Of a stretch of DNA of 64,000 nt, positions 7,708-17,558 are shown piece after piece (position 1 is the stretch's first letter; each line of letters begins with the position of its first letter). Made by a program: the position numbers and the translations under genes. Source of the stretch: an uncultured Bacteroides sp. Lineage in GTDB: Bacteria > Bacteroidota > Bacteroidia > Cytophagales > Cyclobacteriaceae. The DNA lies in assembly GCA_902168185.1 (NCBI GenBank), contig CABHOV010000039.1:62001-126000 (forward strand), given 5' to 3'. Below the pieces are notes generated by a model that ran no database searches, was not told the DNA's origin, and was given only the letters and a program-made list of their open reading frames with translations.

Positions 7708-10179
7708 ATGATTCGAAATTATCTGCTCATCGCGCTTCGAAATTTCAAACGCCAAAAGCTCTTTGCTGTACTGAATATGTTTGGGCTCGCGTTAGGACTT
7801 GCCTGCGCTATTCTTATATTCCTATATATCAGTGACGAGTTACAATACGACACCATGCATCCGTATCACGAAGATACATATCGCATCGGCTGTACATTTA
7901 CCAATCCCAGTGGACAAGAATTTGACAATACGGTAGCACCAGGATATTGGTTAAAACAATTGAAGGAAACACGCAGCGAAGTTACACACGGTATACGCAT
8001 TGATAATATAGGGTATCCTACATCGTTCCATCACAAAGCAGGTGATAAAATTATTTTGACGGAAGAAGTGCGTTGGGCCGAACCGGGCTTTGATGCTGTG
8101 CTCGCCTTTGATCTTCTAAAGGGAAATAAAGAGAAGATGTTTGAAGATTATAATACACTGGTGATAAGCGAAACCGGTGCAAAGAAATTATTCGACGAGC
8201 TTGATCCTATAGGACAAGTGGTTTCTATAAAGCACAACTGGGCCACCGATGGCAAAGAGATCGATGTTGTCGTTACGGGTATATATAAAGACTTTCCTTC
8301 GAACTCACATTTTAAGCCGCAATATATAATTAACGTAAATGCATTGCGAAGCGTGCGCAACAATTTTACTGTATATATGGAGGGCACATCCTTTCGGGAT
8401 GCCGAATTTTTCGAGAGCTATATTGTTGTAAAGCATTCGTCTGACATCAAGCCACTGGAAAAAGATTTGCAGACGTGGGGAAACCAGATGACACAAGCTG
8501 ATTCTGGTTTTGTTGCCGGTGGATGGAAGCTCAAACCATTTCTGGCCAAGATGTCAAGCCTGCATTTTGATCAGAAGAATTTGTGGGAGAATGGTATTCG
8601 TGGTGATAAAAAATACCTGGCCATCTTTAGCTCTGTCGCTATATTGATATTGGTGATCGCCTGTATAAACTATATGAATCTAGCCACAGCGCGTTCTGCA
8701 CGAAGAGCAAAAGAAGTAGGACTTCGTAAATCATTGGGCAGCAGAAGAAGTGAAATCGCGTGGCAATTTTTCAGTGAATCTATACTGATGACAGCCGGGT
8801 CTCTTATACTCGCGGTATTGCTCGTCATTATTTTCTTGCAACCTTTTAATCAGTTGGCGCATAAATCGTTTACAGTGGCATCCTTACTGAATCCATTTAT
8901 GCTACTGATCGTAGGCGTTATTGTAATGTTCATGGCGTTTGTATCCGGAAGTTATCCGGCCCTATATCTGTCAGGATTCAGACCTGTCGAAGTGTTAAAA
9001 GGAAAAGTAATAAAAGGTGCTGGCGCAGAATTATTCCGGAAAGGATTAGTGACCATTCAATATACTGTCTCTTTGGTATTGATCATTTCCACGTTTATCG
9101 TGATCAGGCAGATGGAGCACATGCAGAATACAAAACTCAATGCACATGGAAGTCAGCTACTGTCTATTCGGTATGGAGGAACAGCCCCACAGGATAAATT
9201 TGCTGCCTTCAAGCAAGCTATATTACAGGATAAAGATATAGAGCATGTAACGATGGCAAATCATTTGCCACGGTTGAATTATTTCGGATGGATTGGGACA
9301 ACGCTTAAGTTTCCTGAGCTACACGACAAAGATCTTCAATGGAACCAACTCAATATAGATTTTGACTTCGCTAAAACATATCAACTGGAATTTATAGCAG
9401 GTCGTGATTTCGATGCAGCCAATGTAGCGGATTCAAGTTCTATGATTATCAACGAAGCTGCAGTAAAAGCGCTTCAGCAGCCGCTTGAAAAAATTATCGG
9501 TTCATCCGTTATGGAAGTTGACGATAATAACGGTAATGGTAATCGGACTTACAAAGTAATTGGCGTAGTAAAAGATTTTCCCTTTCGTTCCATGCACCAA
9601 CCCATCGAGCCCTTGGTATTAAATCCTCATGTACACTTCATCGATCGCATTGCCTATATAAAGTTACCTGTAGGAAATTTCCAGGAGGAGATTAAGTCTA
9701 TCGAAAAAAAATGGAAAGAGATTTTTCCGGGTGTTGGTTTTGATTACTGGTTCGTGAGCGATGAGTTTAACAGAATGTACCTTGCCGAAAGCAGAGTATC
9801 TTCCCTTGCAAAAAGTTTTGCTATACTCGCTATCATCATTACAGTGCTTGGCGTATTTGGATTAGCTTCCTATACTGCAGAGCAGAAAACAAAAGAGGTA
9901 GGCATTCGCAAAGTGTTGGGTGCAGCCGTTCGACAGGTCGTTGTAATGTTTGTGTGGGTGTTTGTAAAAATATTTTTGGTGGCAGCCGTCATTGCTATTC
10001 CTATAGCTTACTTTTTAGCAGACCGTTGGTTGAATGATTTTGCATATCGCTCCATGATTAGTCCGCTTATATTCTTTGTCAGCCTTCTTGGACTATTAGC
10101 CGTTACGTTGATTACTGTAAGTTATGAAACGTGGAAGGCGGCCCGCGCAAATCCCGTCAACTCATTGCGAAGTGAATGA
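7708..10179 (+). CDS. MacB/FtsX-family ABC transporter permease
   Basis: An 823-residue duplicated FtsX-like permease. The first TM helix (FAVLNMFGLALGLACAILIFLYISDE) lies near residue 20. A large periplasmic MacB-PCD domain is followed by three TM helices around 305-430, starting SVAILILVIACINYMNLATARSARRAKEVGLRKSLG. The pattern then repeats, with final TM helices starting at residue 705 and the coupling motif TKEVGIRKVLGAAVRQ. Such proteins use mechanical force from a separate ATPase (not encoded here) to drive lipoprotein or peptide export or envelope processes. In Bacteroidota they often occur as orphan permeases like this one. Substrate unknown. Confidence 0.92.
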   Translation: MIRNYLLIALRNFKRQKLFAVLNMFGLALGLACAILIFLYISDELQYDTMHPYHEDTYRIGCTFTNPSGQEFDNTVAPGYWLKQLKETRSEVTHGIRIDNIGYPTSFHHKAGDKIILTEEVRWAEPGFDAVLAFDLLKGNKEKMFEDYNTLVISETGAKKLFDELDPIGQVVSIKHNWATDGKEIDVVVTGIYKDFPSNSHFKPQYIINVNALRSVRNNFTVYMEGTSFRDAEFFESYIVVKHSSDIKPLEKDLQTWGNQMTQADSGFVAGGWKLKPFLAKMSSLHFDQKNLWENGIRGDKKYLAIFSSVAILILVIACINYMNLATARSARRAKEVGLRKSLGSRRSEIAWQFFSESILMTAGSLILAVLLVIIFLQPFNQLAHKSFTVASLLNPFMLLIVGVIVMFMAFVSGSYPALYLSGFRPVEVLKGKVIKGAGAELFRKGLVTIQYTVSLVLIISTFIVIRQMEHMQNTKLNAHGSQLLSIRYGGTAPQDKFAAFKQAILQDKDIEHVTMANHLPRLNYFGWIGTTLKFPELHDKDLQWNQLNIDFDFAKTYQLEFIAGRDFDAANVADSSSMIINEAAVKALQQPLEKIIGSSVMEVDDNNGNGNRTYKVIGVVKDFPFRSMHQPIEPLVLNPHVHFIDRIAYIKLPVGNFQEEIKSIEKKWKEIFPGVGFDYWFVSDEFNRMYLAESRVSSLAKSFAILAIIITVLGVFGLASYTAEQKTKEVGIRKVLGAAVRQVVVMFVWVFVKIFLVAAVIAIPIAYFLADRWLNDFAYRSMISPLIFFVSLLGLLAVTLITVSYETWKAARANPVNSLRSE

Positions 10180-10277
10180 TGCTTGTGAAATTCAGAAGAC
10201 CTTCAAATATAGGTTTATCTATAGCTATATATAGTTGTCAGTATAAATTCGCGTCATCCTAACACTTATAAAAAGCA

Positions 10278-10387
10278 CGGACACGGACTTTTATATCATG
10301 ATGATGTTGTAACGTACGTTAAGTCAACACTCTATATAGTGTGAAAAATAATGTTGTGAGATAAAGTGTAAATTTTTTCCGTGTCCG
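10278..10387. promoter_or_regulatory. Palindrome-rich promoter region of the first ECF sigma gene
   Basis: Within the 254-bp gap, CGGACACGGA (10278-10287) and its exact reverse complement TCCGTGTCCG (10378-10387) lie 100 bp apart. Between them are a perfect 12-bp palindrome TAACGTACGTTA (10310-10321) and the inverted repeat ACACT/AGTGT around TATA (10327-10342). The block ends 46 bp before the sigma-factor ATG, so it is placed to control it. Confidence 0.45.
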
Positions 10388-10433
10388 AAAACGATTGTAT
10401 CAAATTTTATTTAAAATTGTATGGAGTTGCTGA

Positions 10434-11015
10434 ATGTCGCACCTGAACCTCTATACAACCGAAGAACAAATGCTACAAGGTTTACGCCTTGGTAGCGAGC
10501 ATGCTTTTGAAGCAATCTTTAAAAAGCATTGGCGGCCGCTATATAACCAGGCATACTCCAAAGTACAATCTCGCGAAGAAGCTGAAGAGATTGTGCAAAG
10601 TATCTTTTCAACATTGTGGGAGAAGAGAGATTCATTTCTGATTACCAACCTTTCATTCTATTTGCAAACCGCAGTGCGTAACCGTGTGATCAATCACATC
10701 CGGCAAAGAGTTACGCAGCGTAAATATTGGGATTACTATAAGAATTTTATACCACAACAAAAAGATGACACGGAAAACACGGTGATCTATGATGACTTGT
10801 CCCAAGCTATAGAACATGCTGTGAGCAAACTTCCAAAAAAATCACAGCAAGTATTTCGACTTAGTCGTATAGAAGGTCGCTCTACTTCTGAAATTGCAAA
10901 CAGACTGAAGCTTTCGGAGAAAGCAATTCAATATCACCTCACGAAATCGTTGAAAGAGCTTCGTATACAGCTCCGCGATTTTATACTCACTATCCTTCTC
11001 TTTATCGTTCAATAA
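10434..11015 (+). CDS. ECF RNA polymerase sigma factor (sigma-70 family)
   Basis: A 193-residue ECF sigma with region 2 (residues about 22-90: FKKHWRPLYNQAYSKVQSREEAEEIVQSIF) and region 4 (about 125-178: LPKKSQQVFRLSRIEGRSTSEIANRLKLSEKAIQYHL). It lacks region 3, as the family does. It is followed by a FecR anti-sigma gene and a SusC with an STN domain, the standard trans-envelope switch. When the glycan binds SusC, FecR releases this sigma, which then transcribes the locus. A hydrophobic C-terminal tail (FILTILLFIVQ) is seen in both sigma factors of this window; its role is unclear. Confidence 0.95.
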   Translation: MSHLNLYTTEEQMLQGLRLGSEHAFEAIFKKHWRPLYNQAYSKVQSREEAEEIVQSIFSTLWEKRDSFLITNLSFYLQTAVRNRVINHIRQRVTQRKYWDYYKNFIPQQKDDTENTVIYDDLSQAIEHAVSKLPKKSQQVFRLSRIEGRSTSEIANRLKLSEKAIQYHLTKSLKELRIQLRDFILTILLFIVQ

Positions 11016-11097
11016 GAACGTTTATCTGCTCATTAAAAAAACTTTACATAAGAATTTAGGATAGCCGACCACTTCTGTGTCTTTACTATTACTGTTT

Positions 11098-12105
11098 ATG
11101 ACACCCGAAGAATTCAGCGAGCTATTAGAGCGATATACCCGTGGCGAATGTTCACCGCAGGAAGAGGAATTTATACTCAAGTGGTATGAAGCCATTGATA
11201 GCCCGAACCAGGAGACGGGTGAAGAATATACTATAATTACGCAGGCACGACTTTGGGCACGACTTCAGTCGCAAATAAAACGTACAAAAAAATCAACATT
11301 TCATTATTCGTGGAAGATTGCAGCAACGGTATTGTTGCTGATCATGGCAGGAGGCGTAATCTTTCTTTCGTCACATTTTTCAAACACTAAAAAGTTACCT
11401 CTGTCGCTTGAAAATTTCGGGCAGAAATTTTCCGGTATACAGTTGATAGAAAATAAAACCAGTACTCCGCGCTTGATAGCGCTGGAAGATGGAAGTGAAG
11501 TAACGCTCGAACCTGGAAGCGAACTTCGTGTAGCCAATATATTTCAAGACGATAAACGTGAAGTATATCTTACCGGTGAAGCCTTCTTTCATGTGAAGCG
11601 CGATACGCTTCGGCCCTTCCTGGTATATGCGAATGAAGTGATCACAAAAGTACTGGGCACAAGTTTTACGATAAAGGCGTACAAAGGCGCAAAGCAAACC
11701 ACCGTGGCAGTAAAGACTGGCAAAGTTTCAGTTTCAACCAATCCAAAAGTAATTCAACATGATCAGGAAGTTATACTCACGCCAAATCAGGAGGCCGTGT
11801 ATAATAGTGAAATCATGAGAGTAACAAAGAAGCTTGTAGATGATCCGAAGATCGTACTTGAAAAACCAACACTTTTTGAAATGAAATATGATGGCACTCC
11901 GGTGACAAAAATTTTTGAAGTCCTGGAAGCAAACTACGGTGTTGATATACTATATGATCCGGATATCCTTTCGAATTGTATTCTCACAACCTCTATGTCG
12001 GATGAAGGTTTGTATCAGCGAATTGAAATAATCTGTAAAGCTATCGGAGCTGAATATAAAGTTCAGGATGCAGCAATTACTATCATCAGTAAAGGATGCC
12101 AATGA
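11098..12105 (+). CDS. FecR-family anti-sigma factor with DUF4974 domain
   Basis: A 335-residue single-pass inner-membrane protein. The cytoplasmic N-terminus (MTPEEFSELLERYTRGECSPQEEEF) would hold the sigma. One TM helix lies at about 71-91 (WKIAATVLLLIMAGGVIFLS). A periplasmic FecR domain at about 115-215 carries LEDGSEVTLEPGSELRVA, VYLTGEAFFHVKRD and VLGTSFTIKAY. The C-terminal STN-like DUF4974 runs from about 255 (FEMKYDGTPVTKIFEVLEANYGVDI). I chose the ATG at 11098; an in-frame start at 11077 adds MSLLLLF, which does not fit the family. It should sense the STN domain of the SusC encoded next. Confidence 0.93.
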   Translation: MTPEEFSELLERYTRGECSPQEEEFILKWYEAIDSPNQETGEEYTIITQARLWARLQSQIKRTKKSTFHYSWKIAATVLLLIMAGGVIFLSSHFSNTKKLPLSLENFGQKFSGIQLIENKTSTPRLIALEDGSEVTLEPGSELRVANIFQDDKREVYLTGEAFFHVKRDTLRPFLVYANEVITKVLGTSFTIKAYKGAKQTTVAVKTGKVSVSTNPKVIQHDQEVILTPNQEAVYNSEIMRVTKKLVDDPKIVLEKPTLFEMKYDGTPVTKIFEVLEANYGVDILYDPDILSNCILTTSMSDEGLYQRIEIICKAIGAEYKVQDAAITIISKGCQ

Positions 12106-12172
12106 GAAATTCTAATGTTCCACCAAACCCGCGAGCTATGAAATAGACCCCTACTATATATAAATAAAAAAT

Positions 12173-12230
12173 GGGCTAATGATACTGGTACTATCATCAG
12201 CCCGTCATGCCTGCGCGATTACTCGCGCAG
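12173..12230 (+). terminator. Tandem hairpins between fecR and susC (locus 1)
   Basis: Hairpin one has 12-bp arms, 12173-12184 and 12192-12203, with one mismatch (GGGCTAATGATA against TATCATCAGCCC). Hairpin two is perfect: CTGCGCGA 12211-12218 and TCGCGCAG 12223-12230 with a 4-nt loop. The second is followed by a weak T run (AAGTTTTTGCC), and susC starts 42 bp later. These could be terminators, an attenuator or RNA-processing barriers that set susC expression apart from the regulator genes. Confidence 0.6.
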
Positions 12231-12272
12231 CATCAAGTTTTTGCCTATTGTCTAACAAAAACATTCTAAGGT

Positions 12273-15200
12273 ATGAATAATAAACCTAAACCTTTTAGAA
12301 AAGCATTTCTATTCTTTATGAAAATCACCGTGATCCATATGATGATCAGTTGCGCAACGATCATGTTCGGTTACGCTGTGGATACAAGCGGGCAGGAGGT
12401 GTTAAAACGTAAGGTGACCCTCCAGGTAGAAAATGCTAAAATCAAATCTGTTCTCGCAGCCATCGAATCTAAAGCCGGTGTAAAATTTACATATCGTCCG
12501 CGTCTCTTAAAGAATATTGAGAACGTAACATTAAATGCTGCTGATGCACCACTGGAAGATGTGCTGACAAAAGTATTTAACAGCACGGTTGAATACGAAG
12601 TGATCGGAAAACAAATTGTATTAACAGAAGCCGCTCCACCCGAAGAGCCCATACGTACAGCAAGTGAAAACTATAGCATCATTGCGATACAGCTTTCCGG
12701 TGTTGTAAAAGATGATACAGGGCAGCCACTGCCTGGTGTTAACGTAATTGAAAAGGGAACATCCAACGGAACCACTACAGATGCAGATGGAAAATATTCA
12801 CTCGACCTGGTCAGCGATAATCCGGTTGTGGTATATTCTTTCATCGGATATGCTACACAAGAGATTCCTGTCTCTGATCGTACGATCATTGATGTTACAT
12901 TAACGGCCGACACGCAAACACTCGAAGAGATTGTTGTGGTAGGTTATGGTACAGAAGAGAAGCGTGAACTTACCAGTGCCGTTGTTTCAGTAAGCAATAA
13001 AGAAATGTTGCAAGGTGCATTCAACAGCCCGTTGCAAATGATCGATGGTAAAGTAGCAGGTATGACCGTTTCCAACCCTGCGGCTGGTGATCCAAACCGT
13101 GGAACAGATGTACAAATCAGAGGTGCATCTTCTTTTAAAGCAGGAAACGCTCCGCTGATTATCATTGACGGTATGCCGGGTGGTGATTTAAGAAACGTTG
13201 CACAGCAGGATATAGAGTCTATCACTGTATTGAAAGATGGTGCTGCCGCAGCTATATATGGATCACGCGGTGCCAACGGAGTTATACTCGTGCAAACCAA
13301 GAAAGGAAAGTCTGGCAAAGTAATGATTACCTACGACAGCTACATCGAACATGATGCCGTTGCCGCCAAGCCAAATATACTTTCTGCTGATGAATTCCTT
13401 GCACGAGGAAGGGATACAGATCGCGGTGCGCGTACCAACTGGTATGACGAGTTGATCCGTACCAATAACATGGGACAGAACCACTTTCTCGCAGTATCCG
13501 GTGGTAATGAAAACACAACGCTGCGTATCTCTACGAACTATCGTACGAAAGATGGTATAGATATAGCTTCCGGAAGACAAGAGTATGGCTTGCGCACAAA
13601 CTTTGTACAGCGTGCGCTTGATGGTTTCCTCGAACTTGGTGGAAATATATCGTATCGCGTAGCGAATGAAGATCTGCTCGGAACCGATTTTGGGAACCCT
13701 GTAAACAACTATGGTGCGTTTCAGCAAGCGGTAAAGCTCAATCCAACGCTGGCGGTAATGGATCCGAATAATCCTGCTAACTATAACAATCTTCAGGGAT
13801 ACGATACTTATAACCCGGTACAAGCATTGAAAACACGCGACCTCCGTGCGGAGCGTGTATACTCTATATTTGATTTCAACGTGAAGTTAAACCTGCTGAA
13901 GAACTTAACTACAGAAGTAAAGTTAGCACGGCAGGCACAAGACATGTTGCTGAAGGAATATTATAGTGGTAAATCTTCCGAATCAATCAACGGCGGATTT
14001 ACAGGCCGCGCAAGGCTACAAGACGAGCGCTGGACAGACTATACATTGGAATGGATTGGTAACTATAACACTACCATCGATCGCCACGATATAAAAGTGT
14101 TGGGTGGATATTCTTACCAGGAATTTAACAATGAAGGACATTGGGCGCAAAACAGACGTTTCCCTTCCGATGCCTATAGCTATAACAACATTAGCGCTGG
14201 TAATTATGGAAACGGACTTGCCATCAACATGTCGGATGTTATGGACTCCTGGAGAAGCAAGGAAAAAACAATTGCGTTCTTAGGTCGCCTTACCTATAGC
14301 TTCGATGATCGTTACTTCCTGATGGGATCGTTCCGTTATGAGGGTAACACCAAGTTTGGACCGAATAACAAATGGGGATTGTTCCCGGCTGTGTCAGCTG
14401 CGTGGCGTATATCTTCATTGCCTGCTATACAGGATATAGAATCAATCAATGATCTGAAACTTCGTGTATCGTATGGTGTTACCGGCCGTGCAGGATTTGA
14501 TCGCTATACTTCCATGGCGAAGTACCAGGGATACGGTCGCTATCAAAATGATGAAGGACAGTGGATACAGGTATATGGACCTGGAAATAATTACAATCCC
14601 GATCTTCGTTGGGAAAAGCAAATCTCTTATAACGTAGGACTTGACTTTGCTTTATTTGATAGTCGTGTAAGCGGTAGCATCGATGGATTCATCCGCAAAG
14701 GAAGTGATCTGATTAACGATTACCTGGTACCGGTTCCGCCATACTTGCATGATCGTATGTTTGTAAACGTAGGTACACAGAGTGCACGGGGTATAGAATT
14801 AACACTTGCGTGGAATGCAATCAAGACATCAGACTTCAACTATAACATAACCATTACAGGATCCTATACGAAGTCACGCATGGATAAATTCGGTGACGAT
14901 AAATTCAAAGCAGACTTCCGCTATATGGGCGATCTGCCTTCACCGGGTAATCCTGGCCCTGCATATCGTCTGGAAGAAGGTACCGAAATCGGAAGCTTCT
15001 GGGGGTATAAATATGCTGGTGTAGATCCGGATGGAAAAATACTCATCTGGAAAAATGCAGAAGTAGGAGGTGAAGCTATAGTTGCTTCAACACAGGCTGA
15101 TGCAAACCGTGATAAAACATATATAGGACATGGCATGCCGCGGTATGAACTTTCATTCGGCAATTCCTTTAACTATAAACGATTTGACTTGTCCCTTTTC

Positions 15201-15587
15201 TTCCGCGGAAGATTTGACTACCAGATCATGAACTTGTACCAGATGTACTACGGCTTGCAGGCAGAACCCAACGTTAACTTGCTCGAAGATGCGTATGGTC
15301 GCAATGGACAAATCACCAGTGGAAAAGTAATTACCGATTACTTCCTTGAAGATGGCGACTACTTCAGACTTGAAAATATCACTCTGGGCTGGTCACCAAA
15401 GATAGGACAGGGCAAGATCAGCAGTCTTCGTGTATACGGCACCGTGCGAAATGTATTTACCATTAGTGGTTTTACAGGACTTGATCCTGCAGCTATAGGT
15501 GTAACAGGTCTTGAGCCAGGCATGGGCAGTCTGAATGTATACCCTGTCGTACGGAATTTTGCACTCGGTGTGCAAGTTGGTTTCTAA
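12273..15587 (+). CDS. SusC-like TonB-dependent receptor with STN signalling domain
   Basis: A 1104-residue outer-membrane transporter. After a signal segment come an STN (secretin/TonB N-terminal) domain at about 45-115 (VTLQVENAKIKSVLAAIESKAGVKFTY), a CarboxypepD-reg-like domain at about 145-215 (GVVKDDTGQPLPGVNVIEKG), and a TonB-box-like EEIVVVGYGT. A plug with LKDGAAAAIYGSRGANGVILV and a 22-strand-type barrel ending in aromatic VGF follow. It imports oligosaccharides through a lid formed by the SusD partner encoded 19 bp downstream. The STN domain signals to the FecR/ECF pair upstream. The glycan is not predictable from sequence. Confidence 0.95.
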   Translation: MNNKPKPFRKAFLFFMKITVIHMMISCATIMFGYAVDTSGQEVLKRKVTLQVENAKIKSVLAAIESKAGVKFTYRPRLLKNIENVTLNAADAPLEDVLTKVFNSTVEYEVIGKQIVLTEAAPPEEPIRTASENYSIIAIQLSGVVKDDTGQPLPGVNVIEKGTSNGTTTDADGKYSLDLVSDNPVVVYSFIGYATQEIPVSDRTIIDVTLTADTQTLEEIVVVGYGTEEKRELTSAVVSVSNKEMLQGAFNSPLQMIDGKVAGMTVSNPAAGDPNRGTDVQIRGASSFKAGNAPLIIIDGMPGGDLRNVAQQDIESITVLKDGAAAAIYGSRGANGVILVQTKKGKSGKVMITYDSYIEHDAVAAKPNILSADEFLARGRDTDRGARTNWYDELIRTNNMGQNHFLAVSGGNENTTLRISTNYRTKDGIDIASGRQEYGLRTNFVQRALDGFLELGGNISYRVANEDLLGTDFGNPVNNYGAFQQAVKLNPTLAVMDPNNPANYNNLQGYDTYNPVQALKTRDLRAERVYSIFDFNVKLNLLKNLTTEVKLARQAQDMLLKEYYSGKSSESINGGFTGRARLQDERWTDYTLEWIGNYNTTIDRHDIKVLGGYSYQEFNNEGHWAQNRRFPSDAYSYNNISAGNYGNGLAINMSDVMDSWRSKEKTIAFLGRLTYSFDDRYFLMGSFRYEGNTKFGPNNKWGLFPAVSAAWRISSLPAIQDIESINDLKLRVSYGVTGRAGFDRYTSMAKYQGYGRYQNDEGQWIQVYGPGNNYNPDLRWEKQISYNVGLDFALFDSRVSGSIDGFIRKGSDLINDYLVPVPPYLHDRMFVNVGTQSARGIELTLAWNAIKTSDFNYNITITGSYTKSRMDKFGDDKFKADFRYMGDLPSPGNPGPAYRLEEGTEIGSFWGYKYAGVDPDGKILIWKNAEVGGEAIVASTQADANRDKTYIGHGMPRYELSFGNSFNYKRFDLSLFFRGRFDYQIMNLYQMYYGLQAEPNVNLLEDAYGRNGQITSGKVITDYFLEDGDYFRLENITLGWSPKIGQGKISSLRVYGTVRNVFTISGFTGLDPAAIGVTGLEPGMGSLNVYPVVRNFALGVQVGF

Positions 15588-15606
15588 GTACTTACCCAAT
15601 CTTATT

Positions 15607-17304
15607 ATGAAAAGTATGATCAAAAATATAATGCGATATACGTTGCTTATTACGGTAGTGATAGCATCGTCATGTACAAATCTGGATGAAGAAGCATTTG
15701 ACGTATTGCCGGCAGATGTATACTACCAGGATAAAAACTCTGTCATCGCTGCACTCGTTCGTCCGTATGAACATGCACATTGGTGTGGCTGGGATGGTGA
15801 CCGTTGGTTATTGCAGGAGTTAACTGCTGATCATTTCGTGTGGACACAAAAAGGTAAACACGGATACGATGATGGTAATTGGATTCGCTTGCATAATCAC
15901 GCATGGAATCAAGATCAGGGGCAGATCTATGGTAGTTGGACAGGTCCATATCAAGGTATAGGACAGTGTAACATATTGCTACGCGACATGGCTAAACTTG
16001 ATTACCCTACACTTGGATTAACGGAAGCAGACAAAGCACAACACATTGCAGAGTTGAGAACTTTGCGTGCGTGGTTTTATTTCTTCCTGATCGATTTCTT
16101 CCGTAGTGTTCCCATCGTTGAAGATGTTGAAACCATCAAGGCTCAATCGACACCACAGGAAGTTTTCACCTATATAGAAAAGGAACTGAAAGAGTCTTTG
16201 CCAAGTCTTCCCAAGAATACAAGATCCGGTCGTTGGGATCAGGGAGGTGCCGCTTCATTGCTGGTAAGACTATATCTGAATGCAGAGAAATGGATCGGCA
16301 ACGCGATGTATACTGAATGTGCTCAATATGCACAGGCCATCATCGATGGCGAGTATGGTACTTATACAATAGATCCTGATTATAAAGGCCCATTCCGTTC
16401 AGGTGTAAAAGGCTACAAATCTCCGGAGAATATATTCGAGTTTCCACATGCTAAGAATATATACGAGTTTGGCTGGATGTATAATGCAATGATGCATTAC
16501 CAGGCGCGCTATTCATTGGATAATGATTGGGGTGGCTGGAATGGTATACATTTAACTCCTTCACTTGATCTCAACGGAGACGAACTTCCGTATACATTGG
16601 GTAAACCGTATGAAAAATTTGCTGATAGCGATAAACGTAAACAGCCGTTCCATACAACTGCTACCGGTGGTGAATACGAAGGATTTTTCCTCATTGGTCA
16701 GATGTATGAATTTAACAAAGCAAAAGGTTTTGGATACGATAGCACCAAAACAGTGAAAGGTACAGAAGAGTGGAATGGTCAGCCGTTGAAATTTGTTGAC
16801 CAGGTTGGACGCTTCTCCGAAAAACCAAATGGTCGCTGGCAGGAAGGTTCACACGTAAATACGGGTGAAGAAAATTCAGGAGTACGCTTGCTGAAATTTC
16901 CATGGCTGCCCATGTCCCAAAATTTATTTCAGTTCAATGCTGCACCCGAAATCAGACTTGCTGAAATATACTATTCACTGGCCGAGTGTAAATATAGGGC
17001 TGGTGATAAAGCCGGAGCTGCTGTATTACTCGATGCTGTGCGTGAAAGAAATTTCAAAGCAGAAGATTGGGATGACCAAAGCTATGAGGCTGATCTGAGC
17101 AAATTAACGGATGATGAATTTGTAGATGAACTTGGAAGAGAATTTTTAGGAGAGCGTCATCGTAGAACAGATCTTATCCGATGGAATAAATTTGGTTCGG
17201 AGTGGTGGGATAAACCAGCAGATGCTGCTGATAAAACAATCTTCCCGATTCCAAATCAAGCCATCAATGCGAACCCGTTGTTGAAGCCAAACGGTGCAAA
17301 CTGA
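15607..17304 (+). CDS. SusD/RagB-like glycan-binding lipoprotein
   Basis: A 565-residue surface lipoprotein with lipobox ASSC, then TNLDEEAFDVLPADVYY. It has the SusD helical-repeat architecture: QGIGQCNILLRDM, ELRTLRAWFYFFLIDFFRSVPIV, and a C-terminal RagB part with EIRLAEIYYSLAECKYRAGDKAGA and LIRWNKFG. I chose the ATG at 15607 (MKSMIKNIMRY), because the open frame extends back into susC. It pairs with the upstream SusC to capture oligosaccharide. The next feature is an intrinsic terminator, so this locus ends here. Confidence 0.94.
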   Translation: MKSMIKNIMRYTLLITVVIASSCTNLDEEAFDVLPADVYYQDKNSVIAALVRPYEHAHWCGWDGDRWLLQELTADHFVWTQKGKHGYDDGNWIRLHNHAWNQDQGQIYGSWTGPYQGIGQCNILLRDMAKLDYPTLGLTEADKAQHIAELRTLRAWFYFFLIDFFRSVPIVEDVETIKAQSTPQEVFTYIEKELKESLPSLPKNTRSGRWDQGGAASLLVRLYLNAEKWIGNAMYTECAQYAQAIIDGEYGTYTIDPDYKGPFRSGVKGYKSPENIFEFPHAKNIYEFGWMYNAMMHYQARYSLDNDWGGWNGIHLTPSLDLNGDELPYTLGKPYEKFADSDKRKQPFHTTATGGEYEGFFLIGQMYEFNKAKGFGYDSTKTVKGTEEWNGQPLKFVDQVGRFSEKPNGRWQEGSHVNTGEENSGVRLLKFPWLPMSQNLFQFNAAPEIRLAEIYYSLAECKYRAGDKAGAAVLLDAVRERNFKAEDWDDQSYEADLSKLTDDEFVDELGREFLGERHRRTDLIRWNKFGSEWWDKPADAADKTIFPIPNQAINANPLLKPNGAN

Positions 17305-17348
17305 TTTCATAGTTAGTCATTGAATTATAGTTGTCTTGGGTTAGTTAT

Positions 17349-17382
17349 GAAGCCGCTACCAGAAATGGAGCGGCTTCTTTTC
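17349..17382 (+). terminator. Intrinsic terminator after SusD of locus 1
   Basis: Perfect 9-bp arms GAAGCCGCT (17349-17357) and AGCGGCTTC (17369-17377) with an 11-nt loop, followed by TTTTCT. It is oriented for the plus strand, 45 bp after the SusD stop. Confidence 0.9.
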
Positions 17383-17442
17383 TAAAAAAAATTATCCGAG
17401 CAGTAAACATTTTTTAAGCACTTAAACGACTGACTAACAATG

Positions 17443-17480
17443 AAAAAGTGATTCGCAACCGTTTACAAATCACTTTTTTT
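17443..17480 (+). terminator. Hairpin with T7 tail upstream of the second sigma gene
   Basis: AAAAAGTGATT (17443-17453) pairs with AATCACTTTTT (17468-17478), followed by further T. It is terminator-shaped but lies in the 5' region of the sigma gene at 17559. It may be a second terminator for locus 1 or a leader attenuator for locus 2. Confidence 0.6.
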
Positions 17481-17558
17481 AGGTGAAAAGTGTAAAAAAG
17501 ACTGTTAATCCGCAGGAAATTGTTTTAATATTGTTATACCCCTAGACCAAGGTTCTTC

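Noticed and set aside
13263-13823. Long open frame on the minus strand inside susC (186 codons)
   Set aside because: It is antisense to a clear SusC reading frame, with no recognisable domain and an odd composition rich in Ile, Arg and Tyr; similar antisense frames occur over most large genes here.
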